From Bimuria novae-zelandiae CBS 107.79 (lineage: Eukaryota > Ascomycota > Dothideomycetes > Pleosporales > Didymosphaeriaceae), in the NCBI GenBank assembly GCA_010015655.1, contig ML976710.1, forward strand, positions 408,288 to 465,140: a stretch of DNA of 56,853 bases. Direction: 5' to 3'. Position 1 is the first letter of the stretch. Each line of letters opens with the position of its first letter. The notes beneath the pieces are model-generated. The model saw only the letters and a program-made list of their open reading frames with translations. It had not been told where the DNA came from and searched no databases. Position numbers and translations under genes: made by a program. This document shows positions 23,277 to 34,348 of the stretch, piece after piece.

Positions 23277-23523
23277 TGTCTAATTATATGGCCCTTTGCA
23301 CACACGAAGGTAGCTAGCGCAACCCTACATAAAGAGACTTTACTAGCAGTCTGGTTCATCCGCACGATTCCGGGCGGGACAAAGGGCGACTCTCCTTACT
23401 TAACGGAAATAGATTAGCGTCTTAACGTGAGACGTAAGGATAAAAGAGCCTTACATTCTTGCAAAGACACAACACAAGAATTAATTACTTTCTATCTCAT
23501 TAAAAACACCCTTTAATCTAACA
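23277..23523 (+). repeat. 3' LTR of Copia
   Basis: 247 bp, TG...CA ends, followed by the duplication gacct (23524-23528). It is uninterrupted and serves as the template for recognising the split 5' LTR. Confidence 0.93.
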
Positions 23524-23528
23524 GACCT

Positions 23529-24010
23529 AGTCGACGATTGCCACAAATGGCTGTTTATTTGAAATTGCTGACGTGGCTTGTTTTTTATCATCTCTATCTA
23601 GTTAGCGTTGTGACCCCTGCTTAGCGCGGCACTAACAATATTTTTGCCGGATACCACAGTAGGTGTTCGAGCCTCCAAAAGCGGCGCCCAAAGCCGCTGG
23701 ATTTGGACGCATTGACACCAGACCCTAAACTTCTACTGTAAAACGTAAGTAACTCTCCTTATATTTAAAAATATTTACTATATAATTCTTTACTAAAGTT
23801 TAACTTAAATATATAATAATAGTAAGACTCTTAATAAAGACTTTCTCTTAAGTATTTATCTCTATAATAACGCTATTAGCCTATTTCTATACCTTACCTG
23901 CTATTAGGCTACTAAGTAATTACTTATAGTTACTATTCTTATGCTATTAACTATTTTATTATTATAGTACGCTCTATAGTAATACCTTACGTAAGTTTTA
24001 TTAATTACGT
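23529..24010. other. Copia 3' flank and AT-rich remnant
   Basis: 23529-23740 is GC-balanced and continues the effector island that was cut by the Copia. From about 23750 the sequence becomes AT-rich and RIP-like. It resumes after the pogo element at 25862, so the two flanks look like halves of one older degraded repeat. I could not identify it. Confidence 0.45.
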
Positions 24011-24012
24011 TA

Positions 24013-25859
24013 ACGTGGTTCACCACCGAGCGGGCCAACCCCACCGAGCGGGCCACTTTTTAAAAGTTAGTCTATTGCGAAGCGCCTCCTACAACACCAC
24101 TATAATTTACTATAATTCGCAGAACATAGAAATACTATTTAGACTTATTACTATTAGATGCATCTACAATTTCTACTGCGCAGGTGCGAGCGTTGTGGCC
24201 AGCTTCGCCGTAACGTCCGTAGCGCCTCTGCCCACGCACCCTCTTTATAGACTCTTTACCCTCCTTTTGCCCACTACTATCCTTTTTAGCTATTAAATTA
24301 ACTACCTCTCCTACTATAAGTATCTTAGCTACCTAAATATACTTTTTCTTTTAACTTTTTACCTTTATTACTATCTCTACTACCTTGCGAAGCCCTGCTA
24401 TTTCTTATTATATTAATACTATTTTATGCCCTATTAATGTAACACTTTTATTAAGCTGCTTAACAGCTCTAAGAAGCGGAGAAACTAGTAAATCTTTATG
24501 CTTTTATACACGCTTATAAACTAGCGTTAACTAAGCCTCTATCTTGCGGAGGTTACTTAGTGTTTTTAATTCCTATAAAGTATCCTTTGCGTTAGGTAGA
24601 GTTAGCGTACGAAGAACTATATTAAGTCTTAATAACACTGCCTCTAGGTCGTGTAGGACTAATCTAGCGCCTTTAAAGCCTGCGCAGATGTTCGCCTTTA
24701 TTATTACTTTTTTAAAAGCTACTTTAAAGGCTAGTAGAAAGGCCTTCTTTTTAATCTACTTAGTGCTATACCGTGCCAAGCTACTAATCTTATTACTGTA
24801 CGCCCGCTTTAAAGGCGAAAAACAACCCACATTAAGTGGCTACAAGAGGTGTGATAAGTGTAAAGGCATATAGAGAATAATAATCTTCTATTTCTTATAG
24901 TATTTATAGAATTTGTGTGAGCAGTGGCTTTCGTGGCTATTTATAATTAGTAGCTAGTGTGCACCTAAACTACGTGCCTTTGTATAGGTATTAAAGTGCC
25001 TTAGCTAAGTAAGGCTAAGCTTGTTTAATATCTAGCTATTAGGACTAACTTTAATAACCTAGTCTTGGGGTAGATTATAGAACTAGAACGTGATTAGAAC
25101 CTTGCTAAGGAAGATAAGAAAGGGTAGTAGAGCCTAGCCTTTAGCGCTAACACCCTAGATATTAATAACCTACCTATAGTTACTAAGTTAAATCTTCTTT
25201 AGGTTGCTTCGCTTCTTAGAGCCTGTAAAGACTATCTAACCCTATATTACCCCTATTATAAAGCCTGTCTCGTCGAAGTTATACGTGTCGTTATCAGCGA
25301 TACCGTACTTAGCCTTAGTATTAGTAACTAGCTTAAACTAGGGCGTTATAATACGTGGATCTTCGTTCAGGGCTCGCTAATAATTATATAGATAGCTTTT
25401 TTAAAGCTTAATTTCTAGCGTACGCGTCTTAAGCCTGTCTACCTAGTACTTACTAATAGGCTATCTACCGCGCTTAGCAAGTAGATTATTAGCTATATCT
25501 TAGACTATATCCCTTGTTGCACCTATTCCTCGCTAGTTAAGCTTAAGTATACGTCGGACTAGAGCCTCCTCCTCTAGCTTAGTTAGCTTCTTTGAGTTAG
25601 ACTCGCGATCGCGTCAAGAGAGGGCTCCTTAGCATTATTATTATACTATTATTTAAGGCACGCTAAAGGCTATAATAACGCGTCTTTTACTTTTATTATA
25701 ATTTTTAATTATAGCTTAAATAGCAAGCTATAGTGCGCTTTTAGTATAAGGTTATTGCGCGTTATGTTGTAATGGCATTATAGTATAAGCTAGAGGTGGG
25801 CTGCATTTAGCAAAGTTGGCCCGCTCGGTGGGGTTGGCCCGCTCGGTGGTGAACCACGT
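24013..25859 (-). mobile_element. Fot1/pogo transposon, 1847 bp
   Basis: Terminal inverted repeats of at least 41 bp, starting acgtggttcaccaccg and containing a doubled caccgagcgggcca motif. The target duplication is TA (24011-24012 and 25860-25861). The TIRs are GC-rich and unmutated, while the body is RIPped. The transposase is on the - strand. Confidence 0.93.
24530..25740 (-). pseudogene. Fot1/pogo transposase (RIP-inactivated)
   Basis: Reverse-strand DDE transposase. Order: HTH/CENP-B region with LEEEALVRRILKLNQRGIG near 25585-25530 and a linker to ITPQFKLVTNTKAKYGIADN near 25350-25290. The first catalytic block is TYNFDETGFIIG (about 25285-25250, Asp intact). The later signature LHLSHLLQPLNVGCFSPLK lies near 24863-24807. 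A C-terminal region near 24800-24540 is only lightly mutated; the 109-codon forward frame there is its shadow. Confidence 0.87.
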
Positions 25860-25861
25860 TA

Positions 25862-26260
25862 ATAAGCTCCTTATCTAATTATTATATAAAAGGACCTAAC
25901 TAGGCTAATAATAGGCTATTTTTTAGGTATATTTTTTACTTTTCAATATTTTTATTTTTAAGTTACTTTGCCTTAGCTACCTTAGTAGTAGTTATATAAT
26001 TAGTTTTATTTACTATTTTTTATAAAAGTGTCCTAGCCTTTACTTTTTTAAAAGTCTTTTTATAAGATGCTTTATTATATATAACTTTTTTGCTATTTAT
26101 ATTATTTAGGGTAGATTCTTGCCCTTCTTAAATACCTAAGTACTCTTACGTTTATAACTTTTAGCTAGTATTATAATAATCCTTAAGAATAATAGCAGGA
26201 TATTATTTAGGGGATAAATTTATATATAGTATTTAATTATATAGAAAAATAGGTGGGGCC
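25862..26260. other. AT-rich degraded repeat, unidentified
   Basis: Very AT-rich, with TAA/TAG in all frames. It ends sharply near 26260 where GC-balanced sequence begins. It is probably the other half of the remnant at 23750-24010, split by the pogo element. Confidence 0.45.
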
Positions 26261-27197
26261 AAATGACGCGCAGGAAGCGATTACCTAACAAGCGCCTAGG
26301 TCACATGGTGAGCGGGAATTTACGAAACCACCGATAAGAGCACGAAGTCCGACGTGGCGCAGCCTTTCCCCACCTCGAGCGTTCAACCTCGAACCTCACA
26401 AGACCATCCGCATCCGTACGCAGGTCCACATAATAGATACCGGCATCTCCACAACTCCGTATGACTTTTAAAAGCGGTCATCCGAGCTCCTCATTTCCAG
26501 AATGCTCACGACATCTGTTGGTGTTGTGCCTCAATCGGACGTTGCGACCTAGGAGTGCTGTAACGCTGATGCCAAAGTCCGGCTCACGACACCTCATTCT
26601 CGACCCCATTGCGACCCTGCATGAGCGAGATAACAGACCTGCAAATCAGCCCCAAAACGCCTTAACGATCTTCAACATTCCCAAGCCTGGAGAACCAGGT
26701 AGGGCGCCCGCGCATGCAGATCCGCCGACAACCAAAGTGTCCAAAACGCGGGGTACCCGTTGATCTCGCTGCCCATAGTCCCCATACCACGCAGCCGAGC
26801 GACATCAGACCTGCAGCATCTCAATCTTAAACCGAAAGCAGTAACCGCAGTATCTAAGCACTAGCCGCAGTGCCTAGGCGTGAGCTTGTTGTTGTCGGAG
26901 TTGCCATATTTATGAGCGCACTGCCGCACTGCGCTCGCGTGGCGGAGATTAGCACTTCGCATTGTTTTACGGACTTCTTTGTACAGGACCTTTTTAAAGA
27001 TGGGGGAGAGCCTGATCGGGAGCGCTCTTTGTGCGCGTTCTACTCACTGTAGTCTTTCATTCATTCGGTCGGTCGTTAATTCGCTTCTCGTGCGACTCTG
27101 TTCTTCCCATTTGGGCATGCTTTGATAGTAGTGGGACTTTACTTGTGTACTTGCGTACCGAATTGAATACACTTCCCAAGTTGGCTTGTGGATCGAG
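26261..27197. other. Upstream region of the lipase gene
   Basis: GC-balanced intergenic sequence without RIP. It contains a 100-codon frame (26461-26763), but codon usage, context and lack of any family resemblance do not support it. The last 150 bp before 27198 are pyrimidine-rich in places, as is common in fungal promoters. No clear TATA box. Confidence 0.5.
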
Positions 27198-28254
27198 ATG
27201 GCTATCACAAAATCTTTGGCGCTGCTGGCGCTCAGTGGCTTGAGTAGCTTTGGGTTTGCGGCACCTTTGGAGGTGCGAGGTAGGTTAGGAGCTGGGCAAG
27301 ATACTTGATCAAAGCTTATTGATGCGCAGACGACACTGTGTCTACGGATGTGTTCGAGAAGCTCTCTTTCTTCGAGCAGTACGCTGCAGCCGCGTATTGC
27401 CAGGAGAACAACAACAGCACCGACACGAAGGTCACTTGCTCTGAGAAGAACTGTGACAGTGTGGAAGCCGCGGACACCAACACGCTCACCGAGTTTGAGA
27501 AGTAAGTGACTGACAGAGCCTGCCGTTCCCATAAGGCGATCATCGCTTGCTTGGAAATAAACTGACGTTCGGCGATAGTTCCAAAAAGACCGATGCGACA
27601 GGCTTCGTCACCACCGACTCGACCAACAAACTGATCGTGCTCGCGTTCCGTGGCTCAAAGAGCATCGACAACTGGGCAGCGAACCTCGACTTCCAGATGG
27701 AAGATGTAAGTTTCTGCTCCGACTGCCGTGTTCACAGCGGCTTCCTTGAGTCCTGGAACGAGGTTCAAGACGGCGTCATCAACGCTGTCAAAGGAGCCCA
27801 AGCCGAGTTCCCGGACTTCAAGGTCGTCGCAACCGGACACAGTCTCGGTGGTGCCGTCGCAACCATTGCCGCCGCAGCGCTTAGGACCATTGATATTTCC
27901 GTTGATTTGTATACGTACGGCGCTCCGAAGTCTGGAAACGACGAGTGGGCGGAATTCTTAGGCAGTACAGACAAGGGTATGAGCTTCAGGGTCGTACACA
28001 AGCACGACCTCATACCGACGTTACCGCCGAGTATCCCTTTCTTCATGCCGTATGCGCATGTGCAGCCAGAGTATTACATCACAACCGATAACAACGTCGA
28101 GGTAACTGCGAACGATATCAAGGTGGTTCCTGATGGCGATGACGGTGGCATCGATATCGCATCCCACTTGTGGTATTTCAACCACATCTCGGCGTGCGAC
28201 GGGTTGATCGATATGAAGGTGAAGCGGATGATCGGTTCGGACAGTTTGTGGTAG
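27198..28254 (+). CDS. Secreted class 3 triacylglycerol lipase (exons 27198-27279, 27330-27501, 27579-28254)
   Basis: Three exons encode 309 residues. Introns 27280-27329 (GTAGGT...CAG, 50 bp) and 27502-27578 (GTAAGT...TAG, 77 bp, branch-like ctgac) are phase 1 and phase 2. Residues 1-22 are a signal peptide ending FAA. The fold is that of Thermomyces-type alpha/beta-hydrolase lipases: FRGS near 108, VHSGFLESW, GHSLGG with nucleophile Ser173, YTYGAP, Asp228 in HKHDLIP and His281 in SHLWYF. Triad spacing (55 and 53) is close to that family. Six cysteines are placed like the three disulphides of these enzymes. It would hydrolyse ester bonds of acylglycerols outside the cell. The feruloyl-esterase branch of the family is a less likely alternative. 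The gene is intact and unRIPped, in an island between transposons. Confidence 0.93.
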
Positions 28255-29190
28255 GTTGGGCTCCTTTTGCCATGTCAGCGAAGCTCTATATACTCGCGTG
28301 TCATTTTTCTCTTTTTGACGACTTCTATTATTCAATCTTAACCTACAAGCATCAAATATTGGAGAGAGTGACCATGAAGTGAGGTGAGACCTCAGCCCAC
28401 GAAGAGAGGGGATAGGGATCCTGCTACTGCGCACCACTCCCACATAAATCCAGCCCTGTACGGAGAATGCACTGGCGAACCTATTCGCTACCTTAGGCCC
28501 GTGCTCCCCTTTTCGCATGACGAAATGTCGAGGTTATCAACAACTCCCCTGGGAGCGGTAGGCCTTCCTGTATCCCGCGCGTTGGTCGCCGTTGCAGCCG
28601 AATCAGTACGTCGTTGTATGTTTCGACTGGTCGGTGCCGAGTGAGCTCAAAAGGTGAAAGCGATGGATTCTGCTTACTGCAAGACCCCTGGAACTCATCT
28701 CTACAGAGGAACGGACTAGAGAGTATTGGGACGGCGACTCGTGAGCGGCTCTCAATTGTGATGGTGCGACGCTCACTGGTGATGCACACACATGTCGGTC
28801 GCACGCATCCTTCGAGCTCCAGATGCCGATGACCGCATATGTGGATGAATCGAGCCCACCCGAGAGCAATGATATGCATAGCCAAGGAAGGCTGGTTCCA
28901 CGCTGACGTCTCTATTGCGCAGAGACCACCGGTGCGGTATTCACGACCATTACACAACTGTCTGCCGGTTTCCGGACTGAAGGTAGCATGCTCGCGAGGC
29001 TCCGCGGTTGTTCCTACAAAGGGTAATCTCAATAAAGTCGGCCGTCATGTGACTTGCCAAGAAGCTAGCGCGTCACTAGCGGAACAGAGTCTCCGAGCCT
29101 CCGAGCCTCTAAGAGCTCTGTAGAGCGTCAACACCTACACTTCAACCTCACGTTTCTTACTTAATATAGCTTTAAATCCTGCTAAAAAAA
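28255..29190. other. Lipase 3' flank; no gene supported
   Basis: GC-balanced with several overlapping 70-180-codon frames on both strands, none with a signal, motif or splice structure that I can defend. Probable 3' UTR and intergenic DNA up to the RIPped Tc1-like element. Confidence 0.5.
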
Positions 29191-30640
29191 AGCTCTTAAT
29201 TACTTTTAGAAGCCTAGCTAGCTACTATCGTCGTTCTCAGGACAAAATACAACCTCACTTTCCCAGAAATCGCCACTGATTTGGGTATAACTAACCACGC
29301 CTATAGTAAGGCATTTCGACGCGTTAAAGGCGCCGCAAAGGGCGACTTACTGCAGGAATTGCTAGCTGCAACACCTACAGTCAAGCAGTCTCCTCCTGGC
29401 AGACCTGTAAAGGTACGCGATGGCTCTACGCTGAGCGCAAGACTACGGCATGACATTATCGTATATGGCACCTACCAGGTGCATGACGCTGTCAGAGACC
29501 TCTGCGCAGAAGCTGGCATAACACTTAGTAAGAATATAGTCTATAACATTACTAGGAAGCACCGCGACGAGCAGCACCTATACGTAATAACTTATAAAGT
29601 ATAACCTAAAAAACTAGCGCTTAGTAGTAACGATAAGGACTAGCAACTATAGTACTATGCCTAGCTTAAGGCTAAATATAACCTATACTTTCCACGCATT
29701 ATATTTGTCTGCTATAATAAGATCTTTAAGTCTATTAACAAGAGTAATATACGTGGCAGAAAGTAAAGGATTTTAAGACTAGTTAGATAAAATAATAACG
29801 TCTACGCACTACCTACAACGCTACTTAAATTTAGTCTTATAATCTACGCTACTACTTTAACTAATACTACTTACTCTTATTAACGCCCTTGCGTTATTTA
29901 GGCTTAGGATAATAATAAGAGCTATAAGGACCTTATATAACGTATCTCTTATATAAATAATATAGTAAAGGAGGCTCTTAAAGTTAAACGCTCTTGCGCG
30001 ACTGTCGCTAGCACTAATAAGGAGTAGTAACTATAGGAAATTAATTATAATATTGCCTATAATAATAGTTAACGCTAAGCTACTAATAAGGCTACTAGTA
30101 AAAAAGGTGGAGCTCTCCGCGCAGGTATTAAGAAACCTCTTACTATTAAAAAGTTCTTTAAAATAGAGGAGTTTATATACAACAGAGGGAAGGGCATGAA
30201 CGGCATCTAGTACGCAGAGAACATACTTAAGAAACACCTATTCCCTTATTACTACGCTATACGCGACAATAACCTAGGCGTAGCTATCTATTTAATTTAA
30301 AATAACGTTCGCCTACACTTACTAGGTCTCCAGTACTACCAGCCAGAAATTAAAGCTCTAGGAATCAAGTTTGGCCCTCAGCCTCCCAATTCACCCGACT
30401 TACACCTAATTGAGCGCTGTTTTGGGCGTCTAGAAGGTTTTTTGGCAAGTTACAAATGCCTATCAAGTTCTAAGGAGGCCAAAAAGGCTGCAGAACAGTA
30501 CATAAAGGAGGTCTGGCAAGGTGATGAGACACTCAGGCAGTATATGGCCGAAAAGCTTCATCCTACCTACTTTATGCGCGTTGCAGAGCTCTGCGAGGAC
30601 GCAGGTGGCCAGAACAACTTTATAGCATAATTAGAACATC
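29190..30640 (+). mobile_element. Tc1/mariner-type transposon, RIPped in the middle
   Basis: DNA transposon body recognised by its transposase. The ends are GC-balanced and the central 600 bp carry dense TAA/TAG. No inverted repeats or TA duplication could be fixed, so the limits are approximate. It is not close in sequence to the Fot1/pogo copies in this window. Confidence 0.78.
29262..30630 (+). pseudogene. Tc1-like DDE transposase (broken)
   Basis: The N-terminal HTH reads TFPEIATDLGITNHAYSKAF (about 29262-29320), followed by 90 open codons. The first catalytic block is degraded (RIIFVCYNKIFKSI near 29695-29740). The region KIEEFIYNRGKGMNGIQYAE is near 30165-30225. The second block is read as LIQNNVRLH (about 30295-30320) and the third as PPNSPDLHLIERCFGRL (about 30383-30433). 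The last 62 codons (30442-30630) are open and end in TAA. The mutated centre makes it inactive. N- and C-terminal parts escaped most RIP. Confidence 0.83.
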
Positions 30641-31059
30641 TTATTTGGGTGTATTTGCTTATACTTTAGATGGAATCAAGATGCGCGACTTTTGAAGTTG
30701 CTACCCCTGCAGCACGTGACGGCCGACTTTATTGAGATTACCCTTTGTAACTGGCTTGAAGAGCACGCCGAAATGGAGCGAGCGGGTCTAATACGTATGT
30801 AGAAGGACCCTGCAGATCGCTGACCTCAAGTCTCGAACTGGTGTGGGACCGCTAGAGCGCCTATCTATGTCGATCTCCACTTTAGGTGTTGGACTCGTGG
30901 TGTGCCAACAAAGGGGTATATAGTGTCTCACCCCGCTCATGAAGAATGCCATCATTTAGCCACGCTATTGACTTCTCCTACTACACGCTCTTGCATCTTT
31001 CCTCCTGCGTTCGACTTTCCTACACACAACTCCTCTTCAAACATTTCATACCATTCACA
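30641..31059. other. Promoter region of the 80-aa gene
   Basis: GC-balanced. Pyrimidine-rich stretches near 30980-31055 directly upstream of the ATG are typical of fungal promoters and 5' UTRs. A TATA-like gtatatagtg lies near 30915. No other gene seen. Confidence 0.5.
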
Positions 31060-31355
31060 ATGTCTGCTGCCGTCTACATTACCGACAACTTCTCCGAGCC
31101 CATGGCTCCCCAGCACAACTTCGCCAACAACTTCGGCTTGGACAACCCTGGCCAAGCCATGTCGCTGTACGCTCGGTATGTGTGAACAAAACCATCACCC
31201 TTGAGCCTTGGTGCTGACTTATACACAGCATCATGCACGAGCACACCAAAAAACAACTCAACACTGCCACCGACTCCGCTCGACGACGGTCCCAAGAGGT
31301 TTCTTCCGACTCGAGTAACAGTTCTGCAAACTCTGTCCGTTCGACGAGTTTATAG
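31060..31355 (+). CDS. Small two-exon hypothetical protein, 80 aa (exons 31060-31175, 31229-31355)
   Basis: ATG at 31060 in a good context (cacaATGtct). Exon 1 ends within an Arg codon. A 53-bp intron (GTATGT...CAG, branch-like gctgac) follows, and exon 2 ends at TAG 31355. The protein is hydrophilic with no signal peptide or membrane segment. The first half includes FSEPMAPQHNFANNFGLDNP, then SLYARIMHEHTKKQL spanning the splice junction, then a basic RRR and a Ser-rich tail (SSDSSNSSANS) that could be phosphorylated. The splice sites, frame fit and codon use support a real gene. It looks like a small conserved fungal cytosolic protein, but I know no function. Confidence 0.82.
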
Positions 31356-31867
31356 GGTTAGGTAGTGGACATCACACACGTACGCTGTTGTCCGGGACAC
31401 AGCTGGCACATTTTCACCATTGATTGGCGAACACACGCATAACTTGGCGTGTTAGCATGAGCATGATTACGACCGGCGTTTGGCATTGGGAGGTACGAGC
31501 TTAGGATGCTCGCGGATGGCGTTATTCTTTCTATCGTCCTTGCACGATACTAATTTGATTTACTTCTGATACCCTCTGCCAGAGGATCAACAAACGTCGG
31601 CGCTTTTGTAATGCATGTGAAGTGTTTTTGCAGGTGCTGTGCTGATGTGATGATTGATACTGCTTGCTTCAAGTCCACCCACGATGCGTACTTAGGTCTA
31701 CTTCGCAATATTCAAACGCTACCAAGCAGTCGCTAGAGGCATTAGGCCCGACTGCACTGCCTCGTTGGGCTCTCGAGGTACTATGAGTGCAGCCCGGTTT
31801 CAAGTGATTACTTACTCCTCACCACTCACTCGTCGCGCACTCTTAGCAGTTCCCGAGCCGTCACTGC
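31356..31867. other. 3' flank of the 80-aa gene
   Basis: GC-balanced, ends at the TA target of the next transposon. The 61-codon frame at 31765-31950 runs into the transposon TIR and is not a gene. Confidence 0.5.
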
Positions 31868-31869
31868 TA

Positions 31870-33996
31870 CCCTGCCGAGACAGTCAGTGCGCCGCGACAC
31901 TAACGCGCCACCCCAACACCAGCACCGCAGCCAGCAACATGAGGCTGTAGAGTTTTACATAAAAGCTTTTATCGCGAAATTTTCTAAAGTTAAGATTTTA
32001 TAGAGCTATAGAAGATTACTAGTTAGTTAAATTATAAATATCTGCTTAGTGTTTTAATTATTTAGCTATTGCGCAATGCTAGCGCTAATAGCGTAAATAT
32101 TACTATATTAATGCGTATAGATACCGGCGTAGGCTTCTTCCTCTTTATAATTATATAAGTAGCTTTTAAAGCATTCTGGCTTCCCTTTTTAGCAATTTTA
32201 AGATATTTTTAAAGTTGTTATTAAGTCTTACGAGCTTATTAATAGAGGCGTTACTTAGTAGCCTAATTAGCTTTCTCCTTAGCGCGCGTATTTCTAGTTA
32301 CTATACGCGTAACACGCTTCTCTTATAGTAAACAAGCTTTAAGCTGCCTATTTACTATCTAGATCTCTTTCTACTTACTTTTCTAGAGTTATAGTTGTTG
32401 CTTTTTAGCCTTTTATTGGCTAAGAGAATCGCGCGCCCTCTATACGTAGGCAGGTGACTAGAAAACAAATCCTTTATACTACTTATCTAGCTACTTAAAA
32501 GGTAGAGTCCTGCCCTTTGTTTAACGCCGTTTCTAGTTTGTAAGGGCTTCTTGTAGCCCCTAATTCTCATGCTCTAGGAGCTACTTCTATATAGAGATTA
32601 AGTATATAGTGCGACTTAGCTTTTTGGCCTTATTACCTCCCCCTGTATTAACAATAACCTTTAAAAGCTAATTAATTTTGCGCTAATTAGACGCGCTAAG
32701 TACTAAAGTAGAGCTTTTACGCGATCTCTATTCTAGAGACTTATTTCTATTAAATTAACTAAGGATTAGTGTAGGATCTGGTAGCAAGATACCTATACAC
32801 TTAAAAGCTTTAGTAATTAATTACGGCGTAACTAACGTTGTCTAGGCCCTCTAAAATAGTGTAAAGAAGTCTCTTTTAGCAATTATTAATAGCCCCTAAC
32901 TCCTATATAGGTATGCGGAGAGCTCGTCGGAGTAGGCGATAGAAAGAGACTTAAACACACAGACGTCTAGAGGCTACAGCGTATAAGTGGCGTAAGGGGG
33001 AAATATCGCAAGGAGGATCTTTTTCTAATTACAGTAGTTAATAAAATCTATAGTAACGTGAGATCTATGCCTATTAAGGACTAAGAGTCGCTACTATTAT
33101 CAAGCCTTTTCCTTAGTACAGCGATTAAACACCTGTTTTAGCTATTAAAGCCCTATCTCGTTGTTTAACTATCTAGAGGTTAATAAGGTGATAAAGACTC
33201 TATAAGAATTAACGTTAATTTCCTTAACCTAGTTTAATTGTAGAGTCTTAGCGTTAGATCGATAAATTAGTAATAGATTAACAGTAGATCCATCAGCGCA
33301 TATACATGCGATGAGCGAAATCCACTCACGACTACCATCCTAGATAGATTGCCTCACTTAGCGACTCTCATATATAGGCCTGTCGAAGATCCTTTTTGAC
33401 CTGCCGGTGATGCCAAGTAGGAAGCCTTTTTCGTCCATATTATAGGTATGCTAAGGCTCTATGCCATACTTTATAATTTTCTTATATAGAAGCTTAAAGT
33501 AGAGCCTATATCTTGCGCCTAAATTAGCGTTATAGTAATTACTATCTAGCCTAGTCGTCTATCGCGAGATTAGGGAGTTAGGGTAGCGCCTAATAAAGTA
33601 ATTAACCTATCACATAAAAACATCCTTTTTAGCAATAATTAATACAAAGTTTTAAATTATCTAACGCGTAGGGGGTAGACCTTTCTAAGTAAAACGCTAT
33701 ATATACTATAGAAGCTTAGATTCTTATTACTAGTTAAGATTTTAGCAAGTCTATAGTAGCTATATACGCGCCTACATAGCGCGTCTATGCCAGCGCGTTA
33801 ATATTGACCGCACAACACCAAATTCTTCTGCAATTTTTCTATATAAGAAAGTTTCTCCAGGTTCTCGTGAGTCGATAGCGATGATTGCAGCCTCAATCGG
33901 ATCCATATTGGTGGAGATGCGGCGCGTCAAAGTTGAGGTGCTACATCTGTTGGGGTGGCGCGTTAGTGTCGCGGCGCACTGACTGTCTCGGCAGGG
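31870..33996 (-). mobile_element. Fot1/pogo transposon, 2127 bp
   Basis: Perfect or near-perfect 49-bp terminal inverted repeats starting ccctgccgagacagtc (31870-31918 and 33948-33996) with TA duplications (31868-31869 and 33997-33998). TIRs are unmutated while the body is RIPped. The transposase is on the - strand. Confidence 0.94.
32090..33906 (-). pseudogene. Fot1/pogo transposase (RIP-inactivated)
   Basis: Starts at ATG 33906 with MDPIEAAIIAIDSREPGE, the usual N-terminus of this family and very like the unmutated copy at 56572. The first about 45 residues are open (HTH with FGVVRSILTRWHRRA). Later blocks: YNMDEKGFLLGI (first catalytic Asp, near 33440), LLVLNRHRSH (second block, near 33090), PPYATYTLQPLDVCVFK (near 32985). 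A Lys/Gln-rich coiled tail follows. Stops are TAA/TAG. Confidence 0.87.
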
Positions 33997-33998
33997 TA

Positions 33999-34139
33999 CC
34001 CCTACTCTAGCTTGTTACATCTCATGCGCACCCCCAGAAACCACGCCGCGTATGCTCATGATATACGGCGTCTTGCAGAACTCATACGATCACCTAAATG
34101 CCCTGTTGACGAGCGCTAGTAACGGCCATGACAATATCA
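33999..34139. other. Spacer between two pogo elements
   Basis: About 140 bp of GC-balanced, unmutated sequence between the TA of one element and the TIR of the next. Apparently host DNA. Confidence 0.5.
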
Positions 34140-34348
34140 TCTGTAATGCTCGAAAATCGGGGAAAATCTTGGCAAAACCTTAATTATTTTCGCGCGCCTG
34201 CCAATTTGTTTCCGAAATCTAAACGCCTGCGGTCCCTACTATATCGTTGTCAGCTTGCCGCCTAGTAAAGTAAGGCTGTAGATATACGTAAGGACGTCTA
34301 TACTGACTATTTTCTTAGTGTTGCAGACGTTCTGGCACGCCCGTGGAC

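Larger units (their letters stand above)
14534..23523 (+). mobile_element. Ty1/Copia retrotransposon with two nested insertions, RIPped
   Basis: LTRs at 14534-16467 (interrupted; about 248 bp without the insertion) and 23277-23523 (247 bp), flanked by the exact 5-bp duplication gacct (14529-14533 and 23524-23528). A purine tract (agctaaggggg) precedes the 3' LTR. The + strand encodes gag, protease, integrase, RT and RNase H. Two later insertions split it: a gag-only LTR element in the 5' LTR and a pogo element between RT and RNase H. Its own length is about 5.4 kb once these are subtracted. Confidence 0.92.

Noticed and set aside
26461..26763. 100-codon forward frame upstream of the lipase
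   Set aside because: Low-complexity composition without motif or convincing start context, in a likely promoter region.
27044..27532. 162-codon reverse frame over the lipase 5' end
   Set aside because: It is antisense to exons 1-2 of the lipase, whose splice sites, signal peptide and cysteines are clear. Shadow frame.
27547..27578. Start of the lipase frame upstream of exon 3
   Set aside because: The frame opens inside intron 2. The GT-AG intron 27502-27578 joins exon 2 to 27579 in frame and gives a complete signal peptide and N-terminus.
28384..29123. Several overlapping 70-180-codon frames on both strands
   Set aside because: Mutually overlapping, no family motif, signal or splice structure. 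They arise because GC-balanced sequence has few stops.
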